This document shows positions 11,431-22,454 of a stretch of 64,000 bases of DNA, piece by piece; within the stretch, counting starts at the first letter, position 1, and the number at the start of each line of letters is the position of its first letter. The translations under genes and the position numbers were made by a program. The stretch lies in NCBI GenBank assembly GCA_963580285.1, contig OY757020.1, positions 100,381,497 through 100,445,496 on the forward strand, given 5' to 3'. The notes under the pieces were generated by a model, which was given only the letters and a program-made list of their open reading frames with translations, ran no database searches and had not been told where the DNA came from. Source of the DNA: Lucinisca nassula. Lineage: Eukaryota; Mollusca; Bivalvia; Lucinida; Lucinidae.

Positions 11431-12706
11431 AAAGTCAGTTTTGTGATGACCAAAGAAACAATAATAGTGGGCTCGATGCCAGGGCACAAATGGAAATAAA
11501 TGAACAGAGAACTCAAAAACTCTTCTATTAAATCAGAAACTATGTCTTCAAGGACTCAGGATATAATCAAGTACAGCTCCAGATAAGGCACTTTTTATCC
11601 AAAAAGTCCTGATGTTGTTTTTTTTTTTATTTCTGCGTGGGGGCATGGATTGTGGGTGCTTGTTGGAGGTGCCTCAGCGAGGTGCTTGTAGTGGGTACCT
11701 GCGGCATGTGTTTTGCGCGGAGGTGGGAGGAATGACATTTGGATACCCGTTCTTATTTGGAGCTAGGAATTCAAGTGTTATCAGACAGGTCATCTGTGAT
11801 GCAGAGAGTGCTGAACCATTCTCTGCTGTTACAGCTAACACTCAAGATGGGCCATGCAGATCACCGTCCAGATATATCTGTATCTATTACTCATTTCTGT
11901 CAGGCTTTTGGGGTCTATATAAGGGGTTTTGTGTGAGAAGTACCCTCGGCATCAACCTGAACTGGACTTTTATGATATATGTAGGAAATCTTTATGAGCT
12001 TTATGGAGATGTTTTCTTGTTGTATCATGTTCAGTTCTCGGTGAAATTAAAATAGATCAGTCTATGAGGCATAACGACCTCTTTCAGCATTTGATTGGTA
12101 GTGCTAATGGGGTCAGTTCACATTCTCGCATGTGCCCGATTTTCTCTAAACTCGTGTATATAATATGAGACAGAGCTATTATAAATAGCCTTTTCGCTTC
12201 AATGCACGTTTTGCTACTAAATTAATTTCATTTGTTGGGCATACCTTGGAGAACACACTGGTGATTGAACAATTGCTTACGTTATGATAAATTGGAAGCT
12301 CAAGTTGACCAATTTTCATGGGCGATTCTGATTATGTGTTACAGCATGCATATCTGGAAATTTATAATAGTATGTACATCAGGGTACCCTTTTGAGGTCG
12401 GTTACAATCAAGTCTCCGGTCAGCACATATGAGAACAAAATCGCTTCAAATGATTTTTAAAAAAAAAAAAATTCTAAAAATGAAAAATCGGATAAAAATA
12501 CATCAGGTTATCCTATTTTTGGAGTTTAATGTGCAAAAATTGATTTTGCCAGTTTAACGCAATTTGTTCTTTTCTCGGGCGGCAGACAGGAAATGCAATA
12601 TTGGCGATTTTTGTGTTTTTACTACAATCAGATCTAAATATTTTAGCACTATGGTACCAGATTGTTAGATTGCTCATAATAATATCGGGTTCATACAATA
12701 TTCTAT
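11431..12706. other. Unassigned interior of the YR retroelement
   Basis: No recognisable domain. A 147-codon plus-strand frame (11612-12055) overlaps a second open frame and has no family features I can name; it may be decayed ORF1/gag sequence. Confidence 0.3.
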
Positions 12707-12717
12707 CTGTTTGATAA

Positions 12718-13053
12718 GCCGGCCTCAGTAGCTAAGTCGGATGCATGTCTGACTGGTGATCAGGAGGACGCGAGTTCAATACCTCACTGGGTCGGCAACA
12801 TTCTTTCATGAAGATTGATCATGAAATCTTTTCTATGGTCATTCTCTCTCTTCCACTCATTCAAGAAGTGCAGTGTTTTTTTTTTTTTTTTTTTTTTTTC
12901 AGTTTCTGGAGAGAGAATGTGCACTGTAATGGTTAACTGCTTAGGTATAAGCCTGCCCAGGAAATGCGTGGACAGGTAGACTGACCAGCTTTAATATGAC
13001 CTAAATAGTGTTCACTGGGCCGTTAAACTCCAATACAAGCTAACAAACAAAAT
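12718..13053 (+). mobile_element. SINE S2 (tRNA-like head)
   Basis: Head CAGTAGCTAAGTCGGATGC (A box) and GAGTTCAATACC (B box), body CATTCTTTCATGAAGATTG, tail GTTCACTGGGCCGTTAAAC. Flanked by CTGTTTGATAA / CTCTTTGATAA (10 of 11 match). The tRNA-like start is degenerate and belongs to the SINE. Confidence 0.8.
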
Positions 13054-13083
13054 CTCTTTGATAACTCCCTCACTATAGATATA

Positions 13084-13249
13084 GAAGCCTCCGTGGTCGA
13101 GTGGTTACGCTACTCGCCTTGTAAACCAGGGGTCGCAGGTTCGATCCCGGGCTTCTCCAGACTTTCGGATGAGTCTTTAAACCGAGGTCCCGTCTCCGTA
13201 TGACCTTAGCTGTTGGTGGGACGTAAAACTGAAACACTCACTCACTCAC
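13084..13249 (+). mobile_element. SINE S3 (tRNA-Thr-like head)
   Basis: Head GTGGTCGAGTGGTTACGC, anticodon-like TTGTAAA, B box GGTTCGATCCC; tail GGTGGGACGTAAAACTG and (ACTC)n. Perfect 14-bp duplication TCACTATAGATATA at 13070-13083 and 13250-13263. Confidence 0.88.
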
Positions 13250-13264
13250 TCACTATAGATATAC

Positions 13265-14290
13265 CAGATTGTTGAGCTGGGCATTGAACATGTGCCATAT
13301 TTTTTCTGATGTTCAACATAGCATAGCACCCTTGGTGTGTCTAGAACGTCTGGGAATGATTCTCGACAGTATGATTATGCAGGTCTGCTTACAGTCAGAT
13401 AAGGTGCATAGGATCATTGAAATTTGTGAGACCTATTGGGACAATCTTCTTGCTGCTTCAGCTTTTAGGTCACTTTAATTTTGCCTCCAGTGATCTTTCA
13501 AGGAAGGTCAGTCTTAGTCAAGATTTGTTGCATAGAATCACACCGAATCAGCATTGTAAAAAATAATTTCGCAAATGTGGCAAAATCCTTAAAGAATGGT
13601 ATGGTCTGTCCATATTTTGTTATTCAGCTGTATCTTTGGCGGGTTTGCAGCAGTATTCGGTTCACAGTGTCTTATTCAAAATGGCCAGAACAACTTCTTC
13701 CAGTATCTGACGGTGATCTGTCGGTGGCCGTTCGCGAGTTTTATTCTATAGGTGCTGCTGCCGTCATCTGAGGGAAATGCTGGGCCAAAAAACGTATCCA
13801 GTTCATTTGTGACAATTCAGCTGTGTTTATAATACGGAAAGGACGGGCAAGACAATTTGTATGGTTGCTCCTCGTGCTGATCTACACCCATAAATGAACC
13901 CAAACTCAGAGAAGCTATCATGGGACTAGATAATCTAAACGTTACAATGACGTCTTTATGACAATGAAAAAAGTGCTGTTCATTGAAAAGAACATATGAA
14001 TCATCTCTATGGGCTTTCAAGATGTTTCTGTCAAAGATCAGAAGTTTCAGCAAAGACCTTTCTTCTGTTTATTGTCCATGGTTTAAGAATTTGTGGCTCA
14101 AACATTCTACATTTAAGATGGATATATGTATTTCTGGCATACATTTCATGTATCTAATGGCATATATACCATGGCTATTACATACATACTTCAAAGTGGC
14201 AGTTCCTGTGTTTGTATTTATATCCTACTGACTTCAAGGACAGACCAAACATCCCAGACATCCAATTAGTGGGGCTATTCTGAGATAGAT
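13265..14290 (+). pseudogene. DIRS/Ngaro-type reverse transcriptase-RNase H remnant
   Basis: Frames shift several times, yet ordered blocks read as the RT thumb and RNase H of DIRS-order elements: LERLGMILDSMIMQVCLQSD near 13345-13400, then LLGHFNFASSDL near 13465-13500, VREFYSIGAAAVI near 13730-13770, KRIQFICDNSAVFIIRKGRA near 13792-13850 (the conserved C-D-N of RNase H), and ISGIH followed by FKVAVPV near 14130-14210, where the usual H-N-x-x-A-D-x-L-S-R motif is eroded. Known: DIRS-type pol fuses RT and RNase H, often with a tyrosine recombinase. Not functional. An Ngaro versus DIRS choice would need a tree. Confidence 0.55.
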
Positions 14291-14494
14291 ATGTGTACTT
14301 CTAAAATCGGAATATACTGACTGTATGTGGTACCGCTTCTTTGGATTCTAAGATGTTGGGAATTTACCACTGAGCAGAAATCCTTTGATCCTCACAGTAC
14401 TTTGTGTCTGAGTGACGTTAACTTTTTCTGATGTTAGTGCTGCTTATTTCTAAAGTCATCCAAAACAGATCCATTCAGACAAGGAATAATCTTT

Positions 14495-14699
14495 TTAACC
14501 CTAGTCCTGCTGAATATTTAAATAAGCCACACCCACTACTGATTATCAACCAATCAGATTATGTGATGCCCATTATTGCAACTAATTTGTGAATAGGATG
14601 ACAAACAATGAGGGTCCTGATCGGATGGCTTCTGACACTGATCTGGATCTGCATTGTTTGAAAGATAAGACATATCCGGGCTCAGCAGGAAGAGGGTTG
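14495..14699. mobile_element. P1 MITE
   Basis: TTAACCCTAGTCCTGCTGAA to CAGGAAGAGGGTTGA. Inserted in the YR retroelement. Confidence 0.75.
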
Positions 14700-15000
14700 A
14701 GCTAGAGACCAGTTTGGATTTATGTCCTTACACTTTCTTAAAAACTACACTCAACACACTTACAGATTTGTGTTGAGGAACTTACCATAGAAACCATTAT
14801 TCTTAACGGAGTTGGGTGATTCTCTAAATAGAACTTTTAAAAGAGTTACTTTAAATAACAGGACCAGACATTACCAATTGTTCTGGTCATTCATTTCCAA
14901 TTGGTGCTGCAAGCTTGGCCTGAACAGCACGCTTAGATCATTTATTAAAAACAGTGGCGAGATGGTCACCAGACGTTACAGACTGTATATTCATGTGTAT

Positions 15001-15650
15001 CGGCCCCAGCCCATCGGTGCTTGAAGAAATATATGGGCTGCATGATGCTTCCACACAGAGCTGAAACCGACCCGCACACGAGTACTGGTAAACCGCTAAA
15101 GAGGTTCTAAGTAGAAGTAAAACAAAGATCAGGAATTGATACAATTAACTTACTCCATCCATAAAAGACACCAAAGGGAAAGAAATACAAACATTAAGCG
15201 ACCAGACCATAATGGAAACCTAAACAAAGGAAGGCCATATGGACAGTTACTTTCCCACAAAATGGCCATATGGCCATCCAAAATTAAAAGACACAAGTGA
15301 TACACACAGTAAGTAACAAACAACAACATAAATAAATCGCCACAGAAGAGCCGCCTTGGAACGGTCAGTGGAAGATTTCCACTGGGGGGCTTAAATCGAT
15401 TTTACGTGGCCACAATCCTCGCCCTTACTTCCGTCGCGATTTAGACAAATAATTTGTTCAATCCTGAACTAGGCAAAGCGGTGCGAGTCGGCCCGTCCAT
15501 GCTTATAAACCCTATTGGTTTCATCAGGCGGCAGGGCTTGAGATGTCATTTCATCTCAATGTCGGGTAAAAGTCCCACAAAGTTGGAAGCAACGTCTCCA
15601 AAATGACCTTTACAGTGTTGACGGGGACATTAAACCTCAAATCAAACAAA
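15001..15650 (+). mobile_element. SINE V with extra internal segment
   Basis: V head at 15001-15106 and V 3' part from 15475 (GGCAAAGCGGTGCGAGTCGG) to the CAAATCAAACAAACAAAAC tail. About 360 bp in between is the X segment, also at 24690-24935 and 30385-30740. Confidence 0.7.
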
Positions 15651-15699
15651 CAAAACAAAGCATCAAGACGTGTGATTAAACAGGCACAAACAGCTTTGT

Positions 15700-15867
15700 T
15701 TAATGCTTGTCCTGCTGAATAAATTCATTTTGCCACGCCAATTGCTATCAAATCACTAGATTTTATGCATTTGTTCAAGTCATTAATTGTCTAGGAAACA
15801 GTGTAGGTCCTGATGAGTTCTGCCATCTGATCTGGATCTGCAATGTTTGCAAAAGTATGGGTTTTAA
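15700..15867. mobile_element. P1 MITE, degenerate
   Basis: TTAATGCTTGTCCTGCTGAA to TATGGGTTTTAA; core arms partly lost. Confidence 0.6.
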
Positions 15868-16297
15868 ATGATTGCAGGACATGCTAGTTAAGAGCTGTGG
15901 CCCTGCAATTTGACCTTTACTCAAGCTGAATGCAATGCAGGCATTTTATTTGTAATCATCAGTTTCAATTTTAAGCCTAGGTGGTCTTGTCAGATATATC
16001 AGTGCAATTTATTGCAATAATGACAACAGACATGTGCTTTCTAAATTGCCTTATCAACACAATTACCCTGAGCTAACATTTGTTTTACTTGATATGTATT
16101 TATTGTTCTAATTACATTCTGCCTAAATCTGCTTTGACATTTAACAACAGTGTTGAAATATTAGCAGACTGTTTAACATTTTTGTGATCATTTAGAGGCT
16201 GATGATGGTTATTTATTTTATTTTTTTTTTTACCTTTTTACCTTACTCCTTGGGGAACCACTCAGCTGTGAACAAAATTCACATCTGACTTGTTTTT
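15868..16297. other. Unassigned interior of the YR retroelement
   Basis: AT-rich, with a T-run near 16220. This is where a recombinase C-terminus might be expected, but no R-H-x-R-Y pattern was found. Confidence 0.3.
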
Positions 16298-16983
16298 GGG
16301 GAAACAGTTACTTTCTTATTGAAATTAACCTGTTTTCTCCCCAAGTCGCAAGTAATTTACAATGATATTTGCATTCTTCATCCTTGGTCAAACATTGCTG
16401 ATGACCGTATAGTAATAAGCATGGCACTATACTATCAGAAATACTGCTTGTCTGAATTACACTCCGCGCGCCATGCAGAACTGCGACATCTCTGCCGTCG
16501 GGCAGAACTGCTCCGCGCGCCATGCGGAACTGCGACATCTCTGCTGCTCCACGCGCCATGTGGAATTGCGACATCTCTGCCGTCGGGCAGAACTGCTCCG
16601 CGCGCCATGCGGAACTGCGACATCTCTGCTGCTCCACGCGCCATGTGGAATTGCGACATCTCTGCCGTCGGGCAGAACTGCGAATGCGACAGCGTGCATC
16701 TAAGCAGGATAGTGTAGTGCTCATGTTGTGCAGCATTGATTTTCCTAGTCAGCAGTTTTGTCCAGGTTCATCAAATACTAGCTTCTTTCGCCAGGTTTAG
16801 ACCATCCTTCGTCCAAGCGATCTGCGCGCCATGCAGGTTCCGGCTTGGTCCCGCGTGATAAGCTAGTATATTTGTTGCACTGGGCTGGTTTTCCTGATGC
16901 CAAATATATTTATTATATGTATATAAATAAAGATGTAGTATTACGTGGACTTGCTCGTTTTCATTATAGTAGCTCAAAATAAA
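16298..16983 (+). repeat. Split direct repeat B1
   Basis: 686 bp, repeated with few differences at 17255-17940 (offset 957). Contains the hairpin array at 16462-16680. It ends CTCAAAATAAA and abuts A2 directly, so the B1-A2 junction equals a joined element end plus element start. Confidence 0.9.
16462..16680. repeat. GC-rich tandem hairpin array in B1
   Basis: Five units alternate 49, 36, 49, 36, 49 bp. Most units contain a 5-bp stem with the 7-base loop GCGCCAT; the stem is TCCGC/GCGGA in units 2 and 4 and TCCAC/GTGGA in units 3 and 5. Long units add a second hairpin (TCTGCCGTCGGGCAGA). Unit 1 has GCAGA and breaks the pair. The array is strikingly GC-rich against its AT-rich surroundings. 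Confidence 0.85.
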
Positions 16984-17140
16984 TGATAATTTATTTAAGG
17001 AATAAATATAGTTTATTTTGAGTGTTTTACATTTACATACTGTCAGCATTTGCTCTGTGCTCCCAGTGCAGATATTTAACTTTGTTTCTAAACTGCATCA
17101 TTTCAGTTTTGGCATTGAGCCTGACTAGCGTCGATGTTAT
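16984..17140 (+). repeat. Split direct repeat A2
   Basis: Copy of 10983-11139 placed immediately after B1. The next 114 bp (17141-17254, C/A-rich) match neither A1's continuation nor the sequence before B1. Confidence 0.85.
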
Positions 17141-17254
17141 CCACCACCGCCCCACCACCTTAACCATCATCAGTTTCAGTGGGGATGATCAGCCCAGGTT
17201 TTAAGATGAGTTTTAATTGATTTTTTGTGGACATATCAGATGATAGGACGAAGC

Positions 17255-17940
17255 GGGGAAACAGTTACTTTCTTATTGAAATTAACCTGTTTTCTCCCCA
17301 AGTCGCAAGTAATTTACAATGATATTTGCATTCTTCATCCTTGGTCAAACATTGCTGATGACCGTATAGTAATAAGCATGGCACTATACTATCAGAAATA
17401 CTGCTTGTCTGAATTACACTCCGCGCGCCATGCAGAACTGCGACATCTCTGCCGTCGGGCAGAACTGCTCCGCGCGCCATGCGGAACTGCGACATCTCTG
17501 CTGCTCCACACGCCATGTGGAATTGCGACATCTCTGCCGTCGGACAGAACTGCTCCGCGCGCCATGCGGAACTGCGACATCTCTGCTGCTCTACGCGCCA
17601 TGTGGAATTGCGACATCTCTGCCGTCGGGCAGAACTGCGAATGCGACAGCGTGCATCTAAGCAGGATAGTGTAGTGCTCATGTTGTGCAGCATTGATTTT
17701 CCTAGTCAGCAGTTTTGTCCAGGTTCATCAAATACTAGCTTCTTTCGCCAGGTTTAGACCATCCTTCGTCCAAGCGATCTGCGCGCCATGCAGGTTCCGG
17801 CTTGGTCCCGCGTGATAAGCTAGTATATTTGTTGCACTGGGCTGGTTCTCCTGATGCCAAATATATTTATTATATGTATATAAATAAAGATGTAGTATTA
17901 CGTGGACTTGCTCGTTTTCATTATAGTAGCTCAAAATAAA
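17255..17940 (+). repeat. Split direct repeat B2
   Basis: Second copy of B1, ending the element. Its right flank (CTGTAAACTGTTCTAG) continues a Z-type MITE that is broken at 10982. Few substitutions separate B1 and B2, so they arose or were homogenised recently compared with the decayed pol region. Confidence 0.9.
17419..17637. repeat. GC-rich tandem hairpin array in B2
   Basis: Same five-unit layout as 16462-16680. Differences fall in ways that mostly keep pairing: one stem is TCTAC/GTGGA (a G-T wobble) and another unit changes the loop (ACACGCCAT). Confidence 0.85.
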
Positions 17941-18040
17941 CTGTAAACTGTTCTAGTAAGTACAATATCCATATAATGCTCTGGTATTTTCACCAGAAAA
18001 ATTTGAGTAGCTTTAAAATTTGCCAAAATACTGTTTCCTA
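17941..18040. repeat. Z MITE, right fragment
   Basis: CTGTTCTAGTAAGTACAATA matches 19868-19888. Reads on from 10982 when the YR retroelement is taken out. Confidence 0.6.
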
Positions 18041-18049
18041 ATTTGTTTA

Positions 18050-18329
18050 TTTGTTTGATTTGTTTGAATTTAGGTTTAATGTCCCCGTCAACACTTTTTA
18101 GGTCATTTTGGAGAGGCTGCTTCCAATTTTTTTCGGCCTTTTACGCGGCATTGAGATGAAATGACATCTCAAGTCCTGCCGCCCAATAGAACCAAAAGTT
18201 TTACATGCATTGGATTTTCGGTCTAAAATAGAATAAACAGGTAAAGTAGAGCTGACACCCCTCAAATGACAAATGGGCTTGTCCAACATATAATAATGGA
18301 AGAGTCCACCTGTATACAGTGGGTTAATG
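18050..18329 (-). mobile_element. Truncated SINE V fused to a P2-type fragment
   Basis: V tail part to about 18188 (minus orientation), then half a P2-type element ending CACCTGTATACAGTGGGTTAA. Confidence 0.55.
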
Positions 18330-18439
18330 AGGTAGCCATTCAGTGATACACAGGTCTGTACAGAGGGTCTCAGTGGCTCAGTTTGATGCAAGTTCAACTA
18401 ATGACCAAGAAGTCATGGATTTGATGACCCACAGATCCG

Positions 18440-18620
18440 ACTACCATAGTGATCCTAAGTATTGGGACAGATAGGCCTAAGCAAACAGTGCAGACCCAGA
18501 TCAGACTGCTCCTTAAGGAGCAGTCTGATCAGGGTCTACACTGTTTACCATTCTGTCCGCACCTTTTGGACTCTGCTGGATCACGAAACTAATATGTTAA
18601 AATTTTGGGAGAATTACAGC
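18440..18620. mobile_element. P3 MITE
   Basis: GTGATCCTAAGTATTGGGAC, then perfect arms CAGACTGCTCC / GGAGCAGTCTG around TTAA, then CACTGTTTACC. The closest relative is at 41930-42130. Confidence 0.65.
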
Positions 18621-18710
18621 AAATCCTTAAGTTGTCTGAAATTTTATGGTGTATTCCTTCCAGGAGACTGATCATTCTCTGTTATCGGTCTGATTTTCTA
18701 CTTGCTTAGG

Positions 18711-18940
18711 TACGGGCCTCCGTGGCCTAATGGATAAGAGCACTGACTCTTAGTCATTAGGTCTCTCACCGCCGTGGGTTCGAGCCTCGCTCGGGTCACA
18801 TGTGAGACGCCAAGTTCTGCAACGGAAGGTCAGGTGGTTTTTCTCCGGGTACTCCGGTTTTCGCCCACCTATGATTAATGATCGGCTCGATATGAGTGAA
18901 ATAATCTTGAAAGGGCCGTAAAACCCAAACCCCCCCCCCC
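18711..18940 (+). mobile_element. SINE S1 (tRNA-derived)
   Basis: Head GTGGCCTAATGGATAAGAGC (A box) and GGTTCGAGCC (B box); tail CTTGAAAGGGCCGTAAAAC then a C-run in place of the usual A-run. Perfect 13-bp duplication CTACTTGCTTAGG at 18698-18710 and 18941-18953. Confidence 0.92.
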
Positions 18941-19211
18941 CTACTTGCTTAGGCAATTGTCAGTTACAGTTTAACTTTGGTCATGTATTGTTTTCTGTGG
19001 TCATTCGCGCCCTTAATCTTATTCAAGGTTTTTGGGTCAGTCTTCAGTTGCTGATGAGAGTAGATTGCTGCTCTGATTGCCTGCCGTGGAAAAATTGGCT
19101 GTCTCAAAATAAACTTCAAAATGCTGATCTTACCATTAAAAGAAAAAAAAGCTGTATGTACATGTTTCATTGCTGTCTCCCACCGAATGATGACAGATGT
19201 CATCATTGGGT

Positions 19212-19614
19212 GAGCTGGCCTCGGTAGCTCAGTCGGATGCATGTCTAACTGGTAATCAGGACGCGGGCTCGATACCTGCCGGGGTCGGCAACATTCTTTC
19301 GTGGAGATTGATGATGAAATCTTTTCTACGGTCATTCTCTCCCTTCCGCTGATTCAAGAAGGGCAGTTGTCAGTTTCTTTCATTCTTTCGTGGAGATTGA
19401 TCATGAAATCTTTTCTACGGTCATTCTCTCCCTTCCGCTGATTCAAGAAAGGCAGTTGTCAGTTTCTGGTGAAAGAATGTGCACTGTACTGGTTAACCGC
19501 TTACTTGTAAGCCTGCCCAGGAAAAGTGTGGATAGCTAAACTGACCAGCTCAAAAATTACATAAATAGTGTTGACTGGGCCGTTAAACTCCAATACAAGC
19601 AAAACAAACAAACA
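19212..19614 (+). mobile_element. SINE S2 with internal duplication
   Basis: Head CGGTAGCTCAGTCGGATGC. The segment ATTCTTTCGTGGAGATTGAT...GGCAGTTGTCAGTTTCT is present twice in tandem. It sits in a hairpin (TCTCCCACCGAATGATGAC / GTCATCATTGGGTG), with target copies ATCATTGGGTG / ATCATTCGGTG. Confidence 0.8.
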
Positions 19615-19808
19615 ATCATTCGGTGGGAGACAGGACTGTTACTTCAGATACATAACAGAACATTGCAGTTAAAGTCAGGTCATACACAGGTGGCGTAAGA
19701 GCATATTACCAGTATACATGCTGCAGTTTTTTATGTGTTACAAATCATTCACAGATCATTGGAGATGTGCAAAAGCAGGTTTTCTCATGAAGTGGCTCAT
19801 TTGCAACT

Positions 19809-20053
19809 GGGCCCAGTTGTTCAAATCATCGTTAGCCTAACGAGCTCGTTAGTGGGTCAAATTGTTAACTGTTCTAGCAAGTACAATATCTAAAATTTTG
19901 GTATTTTTGCTTAAAAATGTCAGCAGCTTTTGCATTTGCAAAAGCTGCTCACATTTTTTTCAGCAAAAATATCAGCATATTTGCCATATTAAATGATCCA
20001 AGTTTTAACAATATGTCAACTAACTACGCTGTTTGTTTTGAACAACTGGCCCC
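19809..20053. mobile_element. Z MITE, complete
   Basis: Inverted ends GGGCCCAGTTGTTCAAA and, on the other strand, GGGGCCAGTTGTTCAAAA. Harbinger-like by end sequence (tentative). Provides the uninterrupted reference for the site hit by the YR retroelement. Confidence 0.65.
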
Positions 20054-21036
20054 TGATCTTTTTTCTTGAGACTATGACTAAATCTGAAAGACTTCAAATA
20101 CTCTTCAGAATGACATAGTTAAATCTGAGATTATCACTGTAAGCCCAGAATATGCATACGTGTGTTAATTTGTCATAATGACATAGTTAAATCCGAGATT
20201 ATCGATATAAGCCCTGATTACGCATACATGTGTTAATTTGGGATCACTGCATTTTGACGTCTAGAGTTCCTTTATTATTCCCCGACCGAATAGGTTCAGG
20301 GGGATATGGCGATCAGCCTGGCGTCTGTCCATCTGTCTGTCTGTCCGGTTGTCTGTCCATCTGTCCATCCCTCCGTAGACCCAACCTTGTGATGGCCACA
20401 ACTCCTGTACCTTTTGAGATTCATTGATGATTCTTGGCACAATTGTTCAAAAGGCTGAGACGGCATGTCATGTGCAAGAACTAAAACTCTGGCTGCCATA
20501 GTTTTTAGTTATATCCCCTTTTAATAAAATAGAATGACTACCTTGTGATTACCCTTTGAGATATATTGATGGTAGCTGGCACAATTGTTCAAAAGGCTGA
20601 GACGGCATGTCATGTGCAAGAACCACAACTCTGGCTGCCATGGTTTTTGAGTTATCTCCCCTTCCAATAAAATAGAGTGACTATCTTGTGATGGCCATAA
20701 CTCCAATACCTTTTGAGATATATTGATGGTACCTGGCACAGTTGTTCACAAGGCCGAGATGGTGTGTCATGCACAAGAACCACAACTCTGGGTGCCATGG
20801 TTTTTTAGTTATCTCCCCTTCCAATAAAATAGAATCACAACCTATTGACTGGGATATCTCCAATACTCTTTGAGATATATTGATGGTACTTGGTAGAGTT
20901 GTACATGAGGTTAAGTAGGCATGCTGTGTGCAAGAACCATGACTCTGGGTGCCCTTTTTTAATTATCTCCCCTGACAATATAACCTTGTGATGGGCATAA
21001 CTCCAATACCCTTTGAGATATATTAATGGTACTTGG

Positions 21037-22454
21037 CAGGGCTCGAGAAACTGAAGAATCCAAATCGGTCCAGCCAGATTTCGCTAAAAAATTACGGAAA
21101 TTGCCGATCGGTTTCGGTAATTTCCGTAAACATCCTTGGTGATTTGCAATTTCAAAATGTGTTATTAGCGTAACGAATGACATACCAATATTGCTCTTAC
21201 ACTTGTCAACGAATATAAGCACCAGTATCTCAATTATAAACAGCAATTATTGCTCACATAGTTCAGATTTCATCTACTTTCATTTATCCGGGTCACTCAG
21301 CACCTGAAGACCGCTGGCGTGGTGCAGTCAAAGATCAGCTCGATGGTCACTATATTTTTTGCCCTTTTTTAAAACCTTTAAAATATTTCTCTTATTTCAC
21401 GCATCTTTATTTTGCCCAAATTGCTTTGTTTACAAATGACGACCGATTGCAGCCACGTGGTCGGAAAATGACGTCATACCGTTTCCTTTTACACACTACA
21501 CATTAATGCAGTCACGGACGTAACACACACACACACCAGTTTTAAGTCACTGATTTTAATAGAGCGGATTTCGAAAAAAAAATCGTTTTGAACGGGTTAA
21601 AAAAAATCGAAAAACATTTCTTTACTCTCAAACCAAAACATGGCCGAACGAGAGTCATTGAAAATCTTACGTGGCCGAACCGAGTTCTAAAGAATATAAA
21701 TACATATTTCACGATCACACAAGCCTGAAAGAAATCGCTTTGTCTACAAACGGTGACCGATATTGATGGCACGTAATCGGAAAATGACGGTATGCGGTTT
21801 CATTTTAATTCATTCAAGGGCATAATACACACGTGGTTTATGTTATTGGTTTCAAAGGAGCGTATTTCTCAAATAGAAATATCGTTAAGAATGGGTGAAA
21901 AAAAAGGCATTTTCTCTGGAAGTCTTAACAGGCATGACAGGTGTGTATTGAAAATTGCGCCCTGTGAAAAAAAAAAAAAAAAAAAAAAAAACTATATATT
22001 TAAATACCGGTTCTATAGTAAGCCATAAATTAATGACTTGTGTAAACAAACTAGCGTATGTCCTGCATTGATTGACCTAATTTTCTCACCCTGCTAGCAT
22101 GCCGATAACGCCTGAGGCCATTGTTCACGGTTGAATAATTTTAACACACAGGTCAAATTTCGCTGCGATAAGATCAAAGAACCCGACGTGGACTTGTCCG
22201 ATTTTCACCTAGTTAGATAATGAACCAGTCTAACACCTTGGGCTGTAGGCGATTTATGTATACATGCTTGGATTATCAGTGGCAAACGGTCAGCTTGTTT
22301 TTACAACGATGATTTAGCGAAAATTTTTGAACCGATTTTTTGAAAATTTTATTGAATTATGGACCGATTTTTTAAACTTCTTTTTCAGTTAAAATCGGTT
22401 CAGTAAACCCAAAATCGGTTCAGAACCGGAAAACCGACATTTTCTCGAGCCCTG
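21037..22454. mobile_element. hAT-type non-autonomous transposon
   Basis: 1,418 bp with inverted ends CAGGGCTCGAGAAA / TTTCTCGAGCCCTG and 8-bp flanks GTACTTGG / ATACTTGG. No transposase frame. A homologous copy in the opposite orientation is at 36371-37800. Internal AACCGATTTT-rich termini. Confidence 0.88.

Larger units (their letters stand above)
10983..17940 (+). mobile_element. Decayed tyrosine-recombinase retroelement (Ngaro/PAT-like) with split direct repeats
   Basis: A 6.96-kb unit with order A1 (10983-11139), pol remnant, B1 (16298-16983), A2 (16984-17140), B2 (17255-17940). A1-ORFs-B1-A2-B2 is the split direct repeat layout known for PAT/Ngaro-type YR retroelements. Internal coding is degenerate DIRS-like RT/RNase H (13265-14290). 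The tyrosine-recombinase part was not recognised and may have been replaced by later insertions (14495-15867). Boundaries are supported by a paralogous empty site: a Z repeat at 19809-20053 reads straight across, whereas here its halves lie at 10975-10982 and from 17941. About 116 bp at 17141-17254 is not shared with A1. Confidence 0.62.

Noticed and set aside
11612..12055. 147-codon frame as a host gene
   Set aside because: Lies inside the YR retroelement, overlaps another open frame and shows no domain; kept only as unassigned interior.
13088..13160. Possible tRNA-Thr gene
   Set aside because: It is the head of SINE S3, with target duplications around the whole 166-bp element and a minus-strand sister copy at 38659-38789.
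16462..16680. CRISPR-like alternation of repeats
   Set aside because: Spacers are themselves repeats, the genome is eukaryotic, and no cas gene is present.
16308..17757. Overlapping open frames on both strands (up to 149 codons), repeated twice
   Set aside because: They arise from the stop-poor GC-rich hairpin array in the B repeats; the repeat period mixes frames and no protein family fits.
18714..18800. Possible tRNA-Arg/Lys-like gene
   Set aside because: Head of SINE S1, present four times with the same body and tail.
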